A DNA stretch of 64,000 nt, taken from Levilactobacillus brevis ATCC 14869 = DSM 20054 (lineage in GTDB: Bacteria; Bacillota; Bacilli; Lactobacillales; Lactobacillaceae). The position numbers were made by a program, and so were the translations under genes. Of the stretch, positions 9,069 through 16,722 are shown in pieces. The stretch lies in NCBI RefSeq assembly GCF_001433855.1, contig NZ_AZCP01000004.1, forward strand, positions 330,718-394,717, written 5' to 3'. The notes under the pieces are model-generated. The model searched no databases, was not told where the DNA came from, and saw nothing but the letters and a program-made list of their open reading frames with translations. Positions within the stretch are counted from its first letter, which is position 1; each line of letters begins with the position of its first letter.

Positions 9069-9096
9069 TTGTTCTGGATATCCTAACCAGTATAAT
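9069..9096 (+). promoter_or_regulatory. Promoter of the MFS gene at 9140
   Basis: TTGTTC (9069-9074) and TATAAT (9091-9096), spacer 16. Confidence 0.5.
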
Positions 9097-9139
9097 CATA
9101 ACTCATACAACAGACAACTGGTATCTAGAGGAGGTTCCT

Positions 9140-10345
9140 ATGACAAAAAAGATTTCACCAACGTTAACTTTATTGGCACTTGCTGTAAGTGCATTTGCAA
9201 TTGGATCAACGGAATTTATTAGTGTGGGATTAATTCCCATGCTCATTCAAAGTTTTCATGTGAGCTTGGCACAAGCCGGCTTAACGGTTTCTGTCTATGC
9301 CTTGGGTATTATGGTCGGTGCGCCGCTGATGACGTTACTAACCGGTCAAATGAATCGACACACCTTAATGTTGATGATTATGGGATTGTTTATTGCTGGT
9401 AATTTACTGGCCGCTTTGGCACCGACATTTAGTATCCTATTAGCTGGTCGTGTTGTTGCGGCCTTAGCTCATGGCATTTTTATGACGGTGGCGTCCGTCA
9501 TTGCTGCGGATGTTGTGGCTCCAGCTAAACGGGCATCGGCGATTGCAGTTATGTTTACCGGGCTGACGGTGGCCACTGTAACGGGTGTGCCATTGGGGAC
9601 CATGATTGGGCAACTGGGCGGTTGGCGGTGGTCCTTTATCTTTATCAGCGTGATTGGCGTGATCGGACTTGTTGCCGACTACATCTTAATTCCACGCCAG
9701 TTACCGTTACCAAGTCGCGCAACGGCTAAAGGGATTTTGCGGGTCTTAAAGACACCACAACTACTATTGGCCTTATTAGTGACGGCGTTGGGTTATGGTG
9801 GAACTTTTGTGGCCTACACCTATCTGTCGCCATTATTAGAAACGAAGATGGGCTGGTCAGCTCAGGCGGTCGTCGTGATTCTCGTTGTTTACGGGGCAAT
9901 GGTGGCGTTAGGAAATACACTAGGTGGTCGCTGGGCTAATGCCCATCCCTTGCCAGCCTTATTGAAGATGTTCGTTGGTTTAATGGTGACCTTGTTGGTA
10001 TTAACGGTAACGTTACACAGTCAGTGGCTGGGTCTCTTAACTGTGCTAGTCATGGGATTCTTTGCCTTTATGAACGTTCCGGGACTACAACTCTACATCG
10101 TACAGGTGGCCGAACAACAGACGCCACAAGATATCACGATGGCTTCCGCATTAAATATTTCAGCTTTCAATGTGGGGATTGCGTTGGGGTCGGCGATTGG
10201 CGGTCAAGTGACCAGTCAATTTGGCTTAGCATGGACACCACTTTTTGGAGCATTAATGGTAGGACTTAGCATTGTCGCAACGATGGGATTGATTTGGCTG
10301 GCCCGACCGGCTCGACGGTTAATCAATAAATTCAATCATCTTTAA
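9140..10345 (+). CDS. MFS transporter, DHA1 drug/nucleoside efflux type
   Basis: 401-residue twelve-helix major facilitator of the AraJ/YdhP/PbuE-like branch. The N-terminus carries the branch signature GSTEFISVGLIPML in TM1. An arginine-bearing VAALAHGIF segment in TM4 and a motif-C-like glycine-rich TM5 follow. AGGAGG precedes the ATG. The divergent HxlR gene is its probable regulator. Members export purines, sugars or drugs; the substrate here is unknown. Confidence 0.85.
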   Translation: MTKKISPTLTLLALAVSAFAIGSTEFISVGLIPMLIQSFHVSLAQAGLTVSVYALGIMVGAPLMTLLTGQMNRHTLMLMIMGLFIAGNLLAALAPTFSILLAGRVVAALAHGIFMTVASVIAADVVAPAKRASAIAVMFTGLTVATVTGVPLGTMIGQLGGWRWSFIFISVIGVIGLVADYILIPRQLPLPSRATAKGILRVLKTPQLLLALLVTALGYGGTFVAYTYLSPLLETKMGWSAQAVVVILVVYGAMVALGNTLGGRWANAHPLPALLKMFVGLMVTLLVLTVTLHSQWLGLLTVLVMGFFAFMNVPGLQLYIVQVAEQQTPQDITMASALNISAFNVGIALGSAIGGQVTSQFGLAWTPLFGALMVGLSIVATMGLIWLARPARRLINKFNHL

Positions 10346-10349
10346 AATG

Positions 10350-10382
10350 AAAAGGACGCCCATAATCGGACGTCCTTTTTTT
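10350..10382. terminator. Bidirectional terminator
   Basis: AAAAGGACG / CGTCCTTTTTTT hairpin between the convergent MFS and aldo/keto reductase genes. Confidence 0.85.
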
Positions 10383-10411
10383 GCTTTTACAGCATGAAGT
10401 TTGAGACTAGT

Positions 10412-11365
10412 TTAAGGCAAATCATTACCAGCAGCGAAGTAAATATCGTACCATTCCTGCTTGGTTAAGGTAACATCAGCACCGGCCGCACTATCCTTGA
10501 TGTGTGTCGGATTCATGGTACCAAGCAACACTTGAATGTTGGCGGGGTGGCGAAGAATCCAGGCAATTGCAATACCGTTTTTAGAAACACCATATTTGTC
10601 AGCCAATTCCTGCAACTTTTGGTTGAGTTCAGGGTATTTCGGGTCATTAATGAACATACCTTCAAATAACCCATACTGGAACGGTGACCACGCTTGAATG
10701 GTCACATGGTGGCGCCGAGAAAATTCAAGAATTCCCCCGTCATGGTCAACAGAACGGCTGTCGGTCATGTTGACGTGAAGTCCGGCATCAATCATACCCG
10801 TATGAGCGGCACTGAATTGGAGTTGGTTGAACATTAACTTTTGATCAACGACATCTTGCAGCATTAAGTATTGTTGCACGTTGAAGTTGGAGACCCCAAA
10901 GTGCCGAACCTTGCCAGATCGTTGCAAGGTGTCAAATGCATCGGCAATCTCGGCCGGTTCCATCAGTGGATCGGGACGGTGTAAGAGAAAGGCATCCAGG
11001 TAATCAATATTCATCCGTTCCAAAATACCATCGACGGCATCGATCAAATGTTGCTTAGAAAAGTCATAACGCTTCCCAAAGACTAGGTCATCATGGCTCC
11101 GTTGCGGGTCAACGATAATGCCACCCTTGGATTGAATATAGAAGTCATCGCGCTTCAGACCAGAGGCCTTCAACGCTGCGCCAAAGGTCTTTTCAGATTG
11201 ACCATTGACATAAATGTCAGCCGAATCAATATAATTAATCCCGGCCTCGTGAGCTGCCTGTAAAGCCTTGACGGCGTCTGCTTGTTCTAAGACGCCCATC
11301 CGCATGATTCCTAATGCAACTGCTGAGGCTTGCCAGTTAGTATTGCCAAGTTGTCGTTGTTTCAT
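10412..11365 (-). CDS. Aldo/keto reductase, YdhF-like
   Basis: 317-residue TIM-barrel NADPH-dependent oxidoreductase. The catalytic tetrad is visible: Asp47 and Tyr52 (YIDSADIY), Lys80 (IQSKGG) and His129 (LLHRPDP). A C-terminal cofactor segment (LLGTMNPTHIKDSA) is also present. The length is normal for the family. AAGGAG precedes the ATG. It stands alone between a terminator and the divergent ABC operon. The physiological carbonyl substrate is not evident. Confidence 0.92.
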   Translation of the reverse strand: MKQRQLGNTNWQASAVALGIMRMGVLEQADAVKALQAAHEAGINYIDSADIYVNGQSEKTFGAALKASGLKRDDFYIQSKGGIIVDPQRSHDDLVFGKRYDFSKQHLIDAVDGILERMNIDYLDAFLLHRPDPLMEPAEIADAFDTLQRSGKVRHFGVSNFNVQQYLMLQDVVDQKLMFNQLQFSAAHTGMIDAGLHVNMTDSRSVDHDGGILEFSRRHHVTIQAWSPFQYGLFEGMFINDPKYPELNQKLQELADKYGVSKNGIAIAWILRHPANIQVLLGTMNPTHIKDSAAGADVTLTKQEWYDIYFAAGNDLP

Positions 11366-11462
11366 CAGAAAAACTCCTTCGTTTTCAGATTAGTCACGTA
11401 CATCCTTAAGTGTACACCGTCCGGCTAATTTTTTCGCGCTAGATGACTTTTGGGGAAAAAGG

Positions 11463-11510
11463 TTGACTTTTTGCCAGCAACCGTTATAGTTAATTACGCA
11501 AGTAACTAAC
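11463..11510 (+). promoter_or_regulatory. Promoter and inverted-repeat operator of the BceAB-like operon
   Basis: TTGACT (11463-11468) and TATAGT (11485-11490), spacer 16. An inverted repeat, GTTAATTAC then four bases then GTAACTAAC (11489-11510, one mismatch), covers the expected start site. The third gene of the operon is a YtrA-type GntR repressor, which commonly binds such sites. Confidence 0.65.
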
Positions 11511-11535
11511 CAACAAACGAGTGGGGGATTTTAAC

Positions 11536-12294
11536 ATGACAACGAAAGCAGTCGTCAGTGTCAGCGATTTAGAGAAAACGTATGGCAAACCTAATGAACG
11601 TCAGTATACAGCCTTAAAGGGCCTTAATTTTACGGTGGACGCCGGGGAGTTCGTCGGCATCATGGGCGCATCTGGTTCGGGGAAGACCACCTTGCTGAAC
11701 ATGCTATCCACACTGGATACGCCGACTAAAGGTGACGTCGTGGTTAATGGTCATGATGTGACCAAAATGCGTGGCAACCAGTTGGCGGATTTCCGGGCCG
11801 AAGAAGTCGGCTTCATCTTCCAAGACTTTAATCTACTAGAAAGTTTAACGGCGGAAGAAAATATTGGCTTGCCGTTAGCATTAAAAGGAACATCGTCGAA
11901 AGTGATGGATCAAGCTATTCACGAGGTCGCAGCCACTTTGTCGATTTCCGATTTGTTAACGAAATATCCGGCTGAACTTTCTGGTGGGCAAAAACAACGG
12001 GTAGCGGCGGCTCGGGCCATTGTTCATCACCCCGCAATTTTGATGGGTGATGAGCCAACCGGTGCTTTAGACTCAACCAGTGCCCGGGAACTTTTGGACT
12101 TGATGACGACCATCAATGAACAACAGAAAATGTCCGTCCTATTAGTGACGCATGATCCCTTCTCAGCAAGCTTCTGTCAACGGATCTTATTCATTAAAGA
12201 CGGTCAGATTGGTTCAGAGTTACGGCGTGGGGAACAAGATCGGCGAGCATTTTACCAACAAATTTTAAATGAGCTCGGAACGTTCAACGAGTAG
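11536..12294 (+). CDS. ABC transporter ATP-binding protein, BceA-like
   Basis: 252-residue ATPase of the MacB/BceA type that powers FtsX-like permeases. Walker A is GASGSGKT (44-51), Q-loop Gln96, signature LSGGQ (148-152) and Walker B DEPTGALD (172-179). I use the ATG at 11536, eight bases after GGGGG; an upstream in-frame GTG overlaps that site. The gap to the permease is 11 bases. BceAB transporters free lipid II-cycle intermediates from peptide antibiotics. Unusually, the regulator encoded here is GntR rather than a BceRS two-component system. Confidence 0.92.
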   Translation: MTTKAVVSVSDLEKTYGKPNERQYTALKGLNFTVDAGEFVGIMGASGSGKTTLLNMLSTLDTPTKGDVVVNGHDVTKMRGNQLADFRAEEVGFIFQDFNLLESLTAEENIGLPLALKGTSSKVMDQAIHEVAATLSISDLLTKYPAELSGGQKQRVAAARAIVHHPAILMGDEPTGALDSTSARELLDLMTTINEQQKMSVLLVTHDPFSASFCQRILFIKDGQIGSELRRGEQDRRAFYQQILNELGTFNE

Positions 12295-12305
12295 GGGGGC
12301 GCAAC

Positions 12306-14117
12306 ATGTTAGCAAAATTAGCACTTGCTGGGATTAAAAATCGGCGGCGAGATTATCTGGTCTTATTGGCGGGGTTAACCATGTCGGCGGCCATCTTCTA
12401 TATGTTTGCCAACTTGGCAACCAACAAGGCTTTCATTTCGGCCAATGCGGTGGTATCACAAGCTGTTATTATCTTTGGCTTTGGGGCCGTGTTATTAATC
12501 TTGATTAGTCTGGTCTACATTATGTATGCGAACAGCTTTTTATTGAGTATGCGGCAGCATGACTATGGTGTTTTCATGATGCTGGGCGCTAAGCGGCGAC
12601 GAATTGGTCAACTGGTCTTTTTGGAAACCTTGATTTTAGGGACGATCGCGACCGCCATCGGGATTGGTTTAGGGTTAGCGATGAGTAAGTTCCTAGTGGG
12701 CTTCTTATTGAATCTATTAGGCCTTCACTTGGCCCACTTACAAGCAGTTTATGTGCCAGCGATTATTGCGACCGCAGTCCTTTACGTGGGGTTGTTCGTC
12801 TTGGCATCGCTCTTTAACTTACTGCATTTAACCCGTTCCACGGTTTTAAAATTACTTCACAGTGATGACCAGGCCGACCAGCCTAAGGTCAATCCAGGGA
12901 AACAAATCGGTCAGGCATTGCTGGGCATTGTTTTGTTAGCGATTGGTTATTGGGCCTTAGCCGCGATCAAATTGCTACAAGTCATGGCTATTCCAATTGC
13001 GCTAGTGACCATCACCTGTGGCACCTATTTATTATTCCGGGCGACCTTACTAGTGGTTATTCGGGCGTTACGGCACACCAGTTGGGCAAAAAAGCATCTG
13101 AACGGGTTCTTATTGGGCCAACTAAACTTCCGGGTGTATAACTACACGCGAATGTTAACCATTGTTTCATTACTGTTTGCGATGGCCTTGGGGGCCATTA
13201 CCGTTGGTTCGGGATACCATCGGCAATTGCCACAAATGGCGGGGAGTTTTGATGCTTATACCCTGGCGGTCCACAACGTGACCCCCAAGCAACAGAAGTT
13301 GATTAATCAACTGCACGTTAGCCATCAAGCAACTTATACGCAAAAACGGCAAGGCAAAGTAGTTTATTACAATGCGACTGAACTGCGCCAACAACCGTTT
13401 GAACAATTGCGTACGACGGGAAAGAGCTTAGGTAAAAATCAGTACTATACAGAAAGTTTGTCAGCCTTTCAAAAGAAGGGGCTGGCTGGCATGGACTTCC
13501 AGAACTTGGCTATCCGCGGAGCCTATACGTTCTACACACCGAAAATTCTGAAGGCGCAGCAATTTAGTCGTCAAGCCGGCAAGACCATGACAGTGACGAC
13601 CTTACGTGTAAAAAACATGCAACAGGATCAACGAGTCTTAAAGCACCTAAATCAAACGGAACTTGACCGTTACCCATTACCCACAGGCATGACGGTCGGT
13701 AGTTATCAAAGCTTTACCATGATGAATGCCTTCTTTGGTGGACTCGAATTCATGGGGTATTTCTTGGGGATTGCCTTTCTAGCTATGCTGGCATCTTGTT
13801 TGATGTTCAAGATTCTTTCTGGCGCTCCAGGCGACCAACGTCGTTACCGGATGCTGTACAAGGTTGGTGTTCGTCAGGGACTGATGCGTGCGGGCATTGC
13901 AAAAGAAATTGGGATTTTATTCCTCATTCCTGGTATCATGGGTATAGTTGACGTTTTGTTTGGTTTACAAATGTTTAAACCGCTGATGCAAGCACCGATG
14001 AGTCCGTATCTAGGAATTGGTAGCACGTTCTTAATCTTTATTGGACTGTATGCCATTTATTATGTAATCACGCTAGCACTATACTGGCGCATCGTGTTGC
14101 CCAAGCAAGCAGATTAG
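12306..14117 (+). CDS. FtsX-family ABC permease, BceB-like
   Basis: 603-residue membrane protein. The layout matches BceB: N-terminal helix, a first FtsX-like group (about residues 50-290), a large extracellular domain (about 310-480) and a final FtsX group (about 485-603). The extracellular domain is the part that recognises peptide antibiotics in this family. It is co-transcribed with the preceding ATPase and followed by the GntR gene. Family members are about 620-670 residues, so this is slightly short but looks intact. The antibiotic it acts on is unknown. Confidence 0.88.
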   Translation: MLAKLALAGIKNRRRDYLVLLAGLTMSAAIFYMFANLATNKAFISANAVVSQAVIIFGFGAVLLILISLVYIMYANSFLLSMRQHDYGVFMMLGAKRRRIGQLVFLETLILGTIATAIGIGLGLAMSKFLVGFLLNLLGLHLAHLQAVYVPAIIATAVLYVGLFVLASLFNLLHLTRSTVLKLLHSDDQADQPKVNPGKQIGQALLGIVLLAIGYWALAAIKLLQVMAIPIALVTITCGTYLLFRATLLVVIRALRHTSWAKKHLNGFLLGQLNFRVYNYTRMLTIVSLLFAMALGAITVGSGYHRQLPQMAGSFDAYTLAVHNVTPKQQKLINQLHVSHQATYTQKRQGKVVYYNATELRQQPFEQLRTTGKSLGKNQYYTESLSAFQKKGLAGMDFQNLAIRGAYTFYTPKILKAQQFSRQAGKTMTVTTLRVKNMQQDQRVLKHLNQTELDRYPLPTGMTVGSYQSFTMMNAFFGGLEFMGYFLGIAFLAMLASCLMFKILSGAPGDQRRYRMLYKVGVRQGLMRAGIAKEIGILFLIPGIMGIVDVLFGLQMFKPLMQAPMSPYLGIGSTFLIFIGLYAIYYVITLALYWRIVLPKQAD

Positions 14118-14155
14118 TCGACAAAATGAGTTTAAAAAAGAATGTGGGATAAACC

Positions 14156-14527
14156 ATGAAATTTAACTTTGATAGCCCGGAACCCATTTATTTGCAGGTA
14201 GCCGAACAATTAGAAGAGGCCATCTTTACCGGTATCTACCGGGCTGGCGAACAGGTTCCGTCTACGACAGAGATGTCGAAAGAATTTCATATCAACCCGG
14301 CGACGGCGCTTAAAGGCATGAATCGGCTAGTGACTGCACAGATCATTGAAAAGCGGCGCGGCGTGGGCATGTTTGTCACCGCCACAGCAGCTGAAACGAT
14401 TCGTCAGAAACGGCGGGCGCAGTTCTATGAACGTTATGTCAACCGTTTTACGGCTGAAGCCAAGAAGTTAAATCTGTCCGAAACTGAATTGATTGCTCTG
14501 GTGACACGAAGTTACCATGAAGCTTAA
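14156..14527 (+). CDS. GntR family regulator, YtrA subfamily
   Basis: 123-residue protein made of a GntR winged helix (residues 8-75: PIYLQVAEQLEEAIFTGIYR, then the recognition region) and a short helical tail. That is the YtrA layout, in which the effector domain is missing. It lies 38 bases after the permease and likely represses the operon through the inverted repeat at 11489-11510. How it senses an inducer with such a short tail is unresolved for the family. Confidence 0.88.
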   Translation: MKFNFDSPEPIYLQVAEQLEEAIFTGIYRAGEQVPSTTEMSKEFHINPATALKGMNRLVTAQIIEKRRGVGMFVTATAAETIRQKRRAQFYERYVNRFTAEAKKLNLSETELIALVTRSYHEA

Positions 14528-14529
14528 TC

Positions 14530-14569
14530 AAAAAGTGGTCATCCGTGAGTCTGCGGGTGACCACTTTTT
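14530..14569 (+). terminator. Terminator of the BceAB-like/GntR operon
   Basis: AAAAAGTGGTCA / TGACCACTTTTT, a 12-base perfect stem. Confidence 0.88.
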
Positions 14570-14661
14570 GGGGTAAGCAAGTTGGTTTACAAATAGGGAT
14601 AACTGCGGTATAACTAATTGTGCACAATTGATTAGGCATTATTTTCAGAAAGAGGGATTTG

Positions 14662-15069
14662 ATGATGAAAATCACAATGACAGCTGCGGCTCAGGACTTT
14701 TTACGGACCCACGTCCAACCAGACACGGTTTTACTACTCACGTTAGATGATGGTTCTAACCGTTATTCGACACTCGGTGGAAGCTGTGCGATTGGTGACA
14801 AGTTTCAGTTTGTGGCGCTGACGGAAAAGGATCCAGCTTATGCCATTCCGGTAGAAAACGATGCGGGAATCCAGTTGTGGACTAACGCTGATACGGAACT
14901 CTATTTAAACAACGGATTGACGTTGGATCGGGTCTTCAATCAACTTGCATTACGTGATGATACAGGTATTTTGGACAGCGCAGTCGGGCTGATTACGTAC
15001 TCAGCTGAAGAGAAATCAAAATTAGACTTGAAGAAAGAAATGCAAACTTTAGGGACACGTATTTGCTAG
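14662..15069 (+). CDS. HesB/IscA-like iron-sulfur cluster biosynthesis family protein
   Basis: 135-residue small protein resembling the HesB-like-domain proteins that lactobacilli carry (YqkB type). The only cysteines I see are in GGSCAIG (about residue 44) and the C-terminal RIC, so the three-cysteine IscA site is incomplete. AGAGGG precedes ATG ATG; I chose the first, and the second would be equally acceptable. It is monocistronic, with a terminator at each end. A role in iron-sulfur assembly is the family label, not shown by the sequence. Confidence 0.65.
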   Translation: MMKITMTAAAQDFLRTHVQPDTVLLLTLDDGSNRYSTLGGSCAIGDKFQFVALTEKDPAYAIPVENDAGIQLWTNADTELYLNNGLTLDRVFNQLALRDDTGILDSAVGLITYSAEEKSKLDLKKEMQTLGTRIC

Positions 15070-15083
15070 TTTCCAGTTTGTCG

Positions 15084-15112
15084 GCATGGGCCAAGTTGCC
15101 CATGCTTTTTTT
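15084..15112 (+). terminator. Terminator of the HesB-like gene
   Basis: GCATGGGC / GCCCATGC stem, six-base loop, seven T. Confidence 0.88.
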
Positions 15113-15192
15113 ATGGACTCGTATTCCATTGATGGGGGCTTTATTTGAAAATTGAATTATTCAAATGATGAATAAAAGATGGCCACTGTCTA

Positions 15193-15222
15193 TTGTCAGG
15201 TAATAGGTGGCACGCGTATACT
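15193..15222 (+). promoter_or_regulatory. Promoter of the LPXTG protein gene
   Basis: TTGTCA (15193-15198) and TATACT (15217-15222), spacer 18. Confidence 0.5.
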
Positions 15223-15254
15223 GATAGTATGCAAAGTTCCGGGAGGGGATTTAT

Positions 15255-16586
15255 TTGAGAAAGATTCATCAAGGTTGGCGAATACTAATCGGCTTAATTG
15301 GTTTGCTGGGCATTCTGATTATTAGCCAGTGGGCAGTACCAGCCCAAGCAGCTACTAATTATAATGGCGCGAACTTCACGACAGCGGCTAAGGTCACTAA
15401 CGGACCAGATTTTAAGCACGCTGATACGATTGATATCCAATATCATCTGGATTTTGGCACAACACCTTTACATAATGGCGACACGATTACGTTAGATTTT
15501 CCTGAAAATTTACGGGGAAAAACACCAGGTGATACGTTCGATGTAACGGATGAATCTGGTGAGGTGATTGGAAAAGCCGTTGTCTCAGATACCGGTGTGG
15601 TAATCACCATGAACGATGCATTGGAAGGGAAAACCAATGCGAAGTTAACCCTGAATTTGGCAACCAAATATCGGTACGACGATACGGGCGAGAAAGATGT
15701 GGTCTTTCCACTAGAAAATAATGGCAGTAGCACTTCAACCATTAATATGGTTGCTAACGAAGCTAATCTGTCTAAGAATGGAACGATTCAAGATGATGGC
15801 ACCATCAAGTGGACCATTTTAGTGAACCGGAAAAATTTACATTTAAAGAATGTTGAGATCAGTGACACAATCGGGGATCATCAAGAAATGATTCACGGTG
15901 TCACAGTCAGCAAGGCTTATTGGACCAGCGCGACTGGCTACAAACGTGAAAAGCCAGCAATGACGGCTGATGATTATCAGGTGACGTATCACGATCAGGG
16001 GTTTGATTTGGCCTTTAACGACGATTTGGATCAAATGGTCGCGATTGATTACTATACCAAGATCACCGACCCATCATTGATTGATTCGGGCTACAAGTTC
16101 CGTAACAACGCCGAAATGACTTGGGGTGGTGGCACCTCCGGCACGAAGCAGTCTGAACAGGCCAATGGGAAGGTTTCTTCTTCAAAGGGCAATAGTGGTT
16201 CTGGTAGTGGCGATGTCAACGAAACCACGGAAGAACCTGAAGACAAGGATACTGGAACGATTGATACCGACAACGGTACCGAGACTGATGCCGAAGAAGC
16301 CGCTCGTGAAGAGGCTGAGGATAAAGAAGAGGCTGCTAAAGAAGCCGAAGCAGCGGCCGCAAAGAAACAAGCGGCTAAAGCCAAGCAGACAGCAGCTAAG
16401 GCTAAGCAGACAACGGTCAAGCCAAAGACAACCGCAAAAGCAACCGCCACACAATCGGCTGGTCGAACGGTTAATCATAACCGGAAATTACCGCAGACTG
16501 ATGAGGCACCGGTGGCTTGGGCCACATTAAGTGGTTTGGGATTGCTACTGGCTGTAGGAAGTGTTCGGGTCTTACGTCGTCATTAA
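15255..16586 (+). CDS. LPXTG-anchored adhesin with collagen-binding-like domains
   Basis: 443-residue secreted surface protein. A signal peptide ends at about residue 33 (VPAQAA). Two immunoglobulin-like adhesion regions follow (about 35-175 and 176-290), of the Gram-positive adhesion/collagen-binding type. Next comes a Ser/Gly/Thr linker, then a highly charged Glu/Ala then Lys/Ala stalk (about 325-405). The end is a sortase signal LPQTD, a hydrophobic helix and a basic tail. The start is TTG at 15255, six bases after GGGAGGGG; no ATG fits. It is a single gene between two terminators. The ligand is unknown. Confidence 0.85.
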   Translation: MRKIHQGWRILIGLIGLLGILIISQWAVPAQAATNYNGANFTTAAKVTNGPDFKHADTIDIQYHLDFGTTPLHNGDTITLDFPENLRGKTPGDTFDVTDESGEVIGKAVVSDTGVVITMNDALEGKTNAKLTLNLATKYRYDDTGEKDVVFPLENNGSSTSTINMVANEANLSKNGTIQDDGTIKWTILVNRKNLHLKNVEISDTIGDHQEMIHGVTVSKAYWTSATGYKREKPAMTADDYQVTYHDQGFDLAFNDDLDQMVAIDYYTKITDPSLIDSGYKFRNNAEMTWGGGTSGTKQSEQANGKVSSSKGNSGSGSGDVNETTEEPEDKDTGTIDTDNGTETDAEEAAREEAEDKEEAAKEAEAAAAKKQAAKAKQTAAKAKQTTVKPKTTAKATATQSAGRTVNHNRKLPQTDEAPVAWATLSGLGLLLAVGSVRVLRRH

Positions 16587-16596
16587 TGATAGTTTT

Positions 16597-16634
16597 AAAA
16601 AGCGATTGGTCCGTTGCGGATCAGTCGCTTTTTA
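16597..16634 (+). terminator. Terminator of the adhesin gene
   Basis: AAAAAGCGA / TCGCTTTTT outer stem with TCC/GGA inside. Confidence 0.85.
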
Positions 16635-16670
16635 TTCATGATGACTGAAACCGTCATGTGTTTGAGATCA

Positions 16671-16686
16671 CAATAATTGTTATAAT
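16671..16686 (+). promoter_or_regulatory. -10 box overlapped by a PerR/Fur-box-like inverted repeat
   Basis: TATAAT at 16681-16686. The overlapping bases 16671-16685, read on the minus strand, are TTATAACAATTATTG. They match 11 of the 14 fixed positions of the PerR consensus (TTATAAT-N-ATTATAA). This is a candidate metal or peroxide operator for the downstream ATPase. Confidence 0.45.
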
Positions 16687-16722
16687 GAAGTGACTTAAAA
16701 GTATTATTTTGGGGGTACCGTG

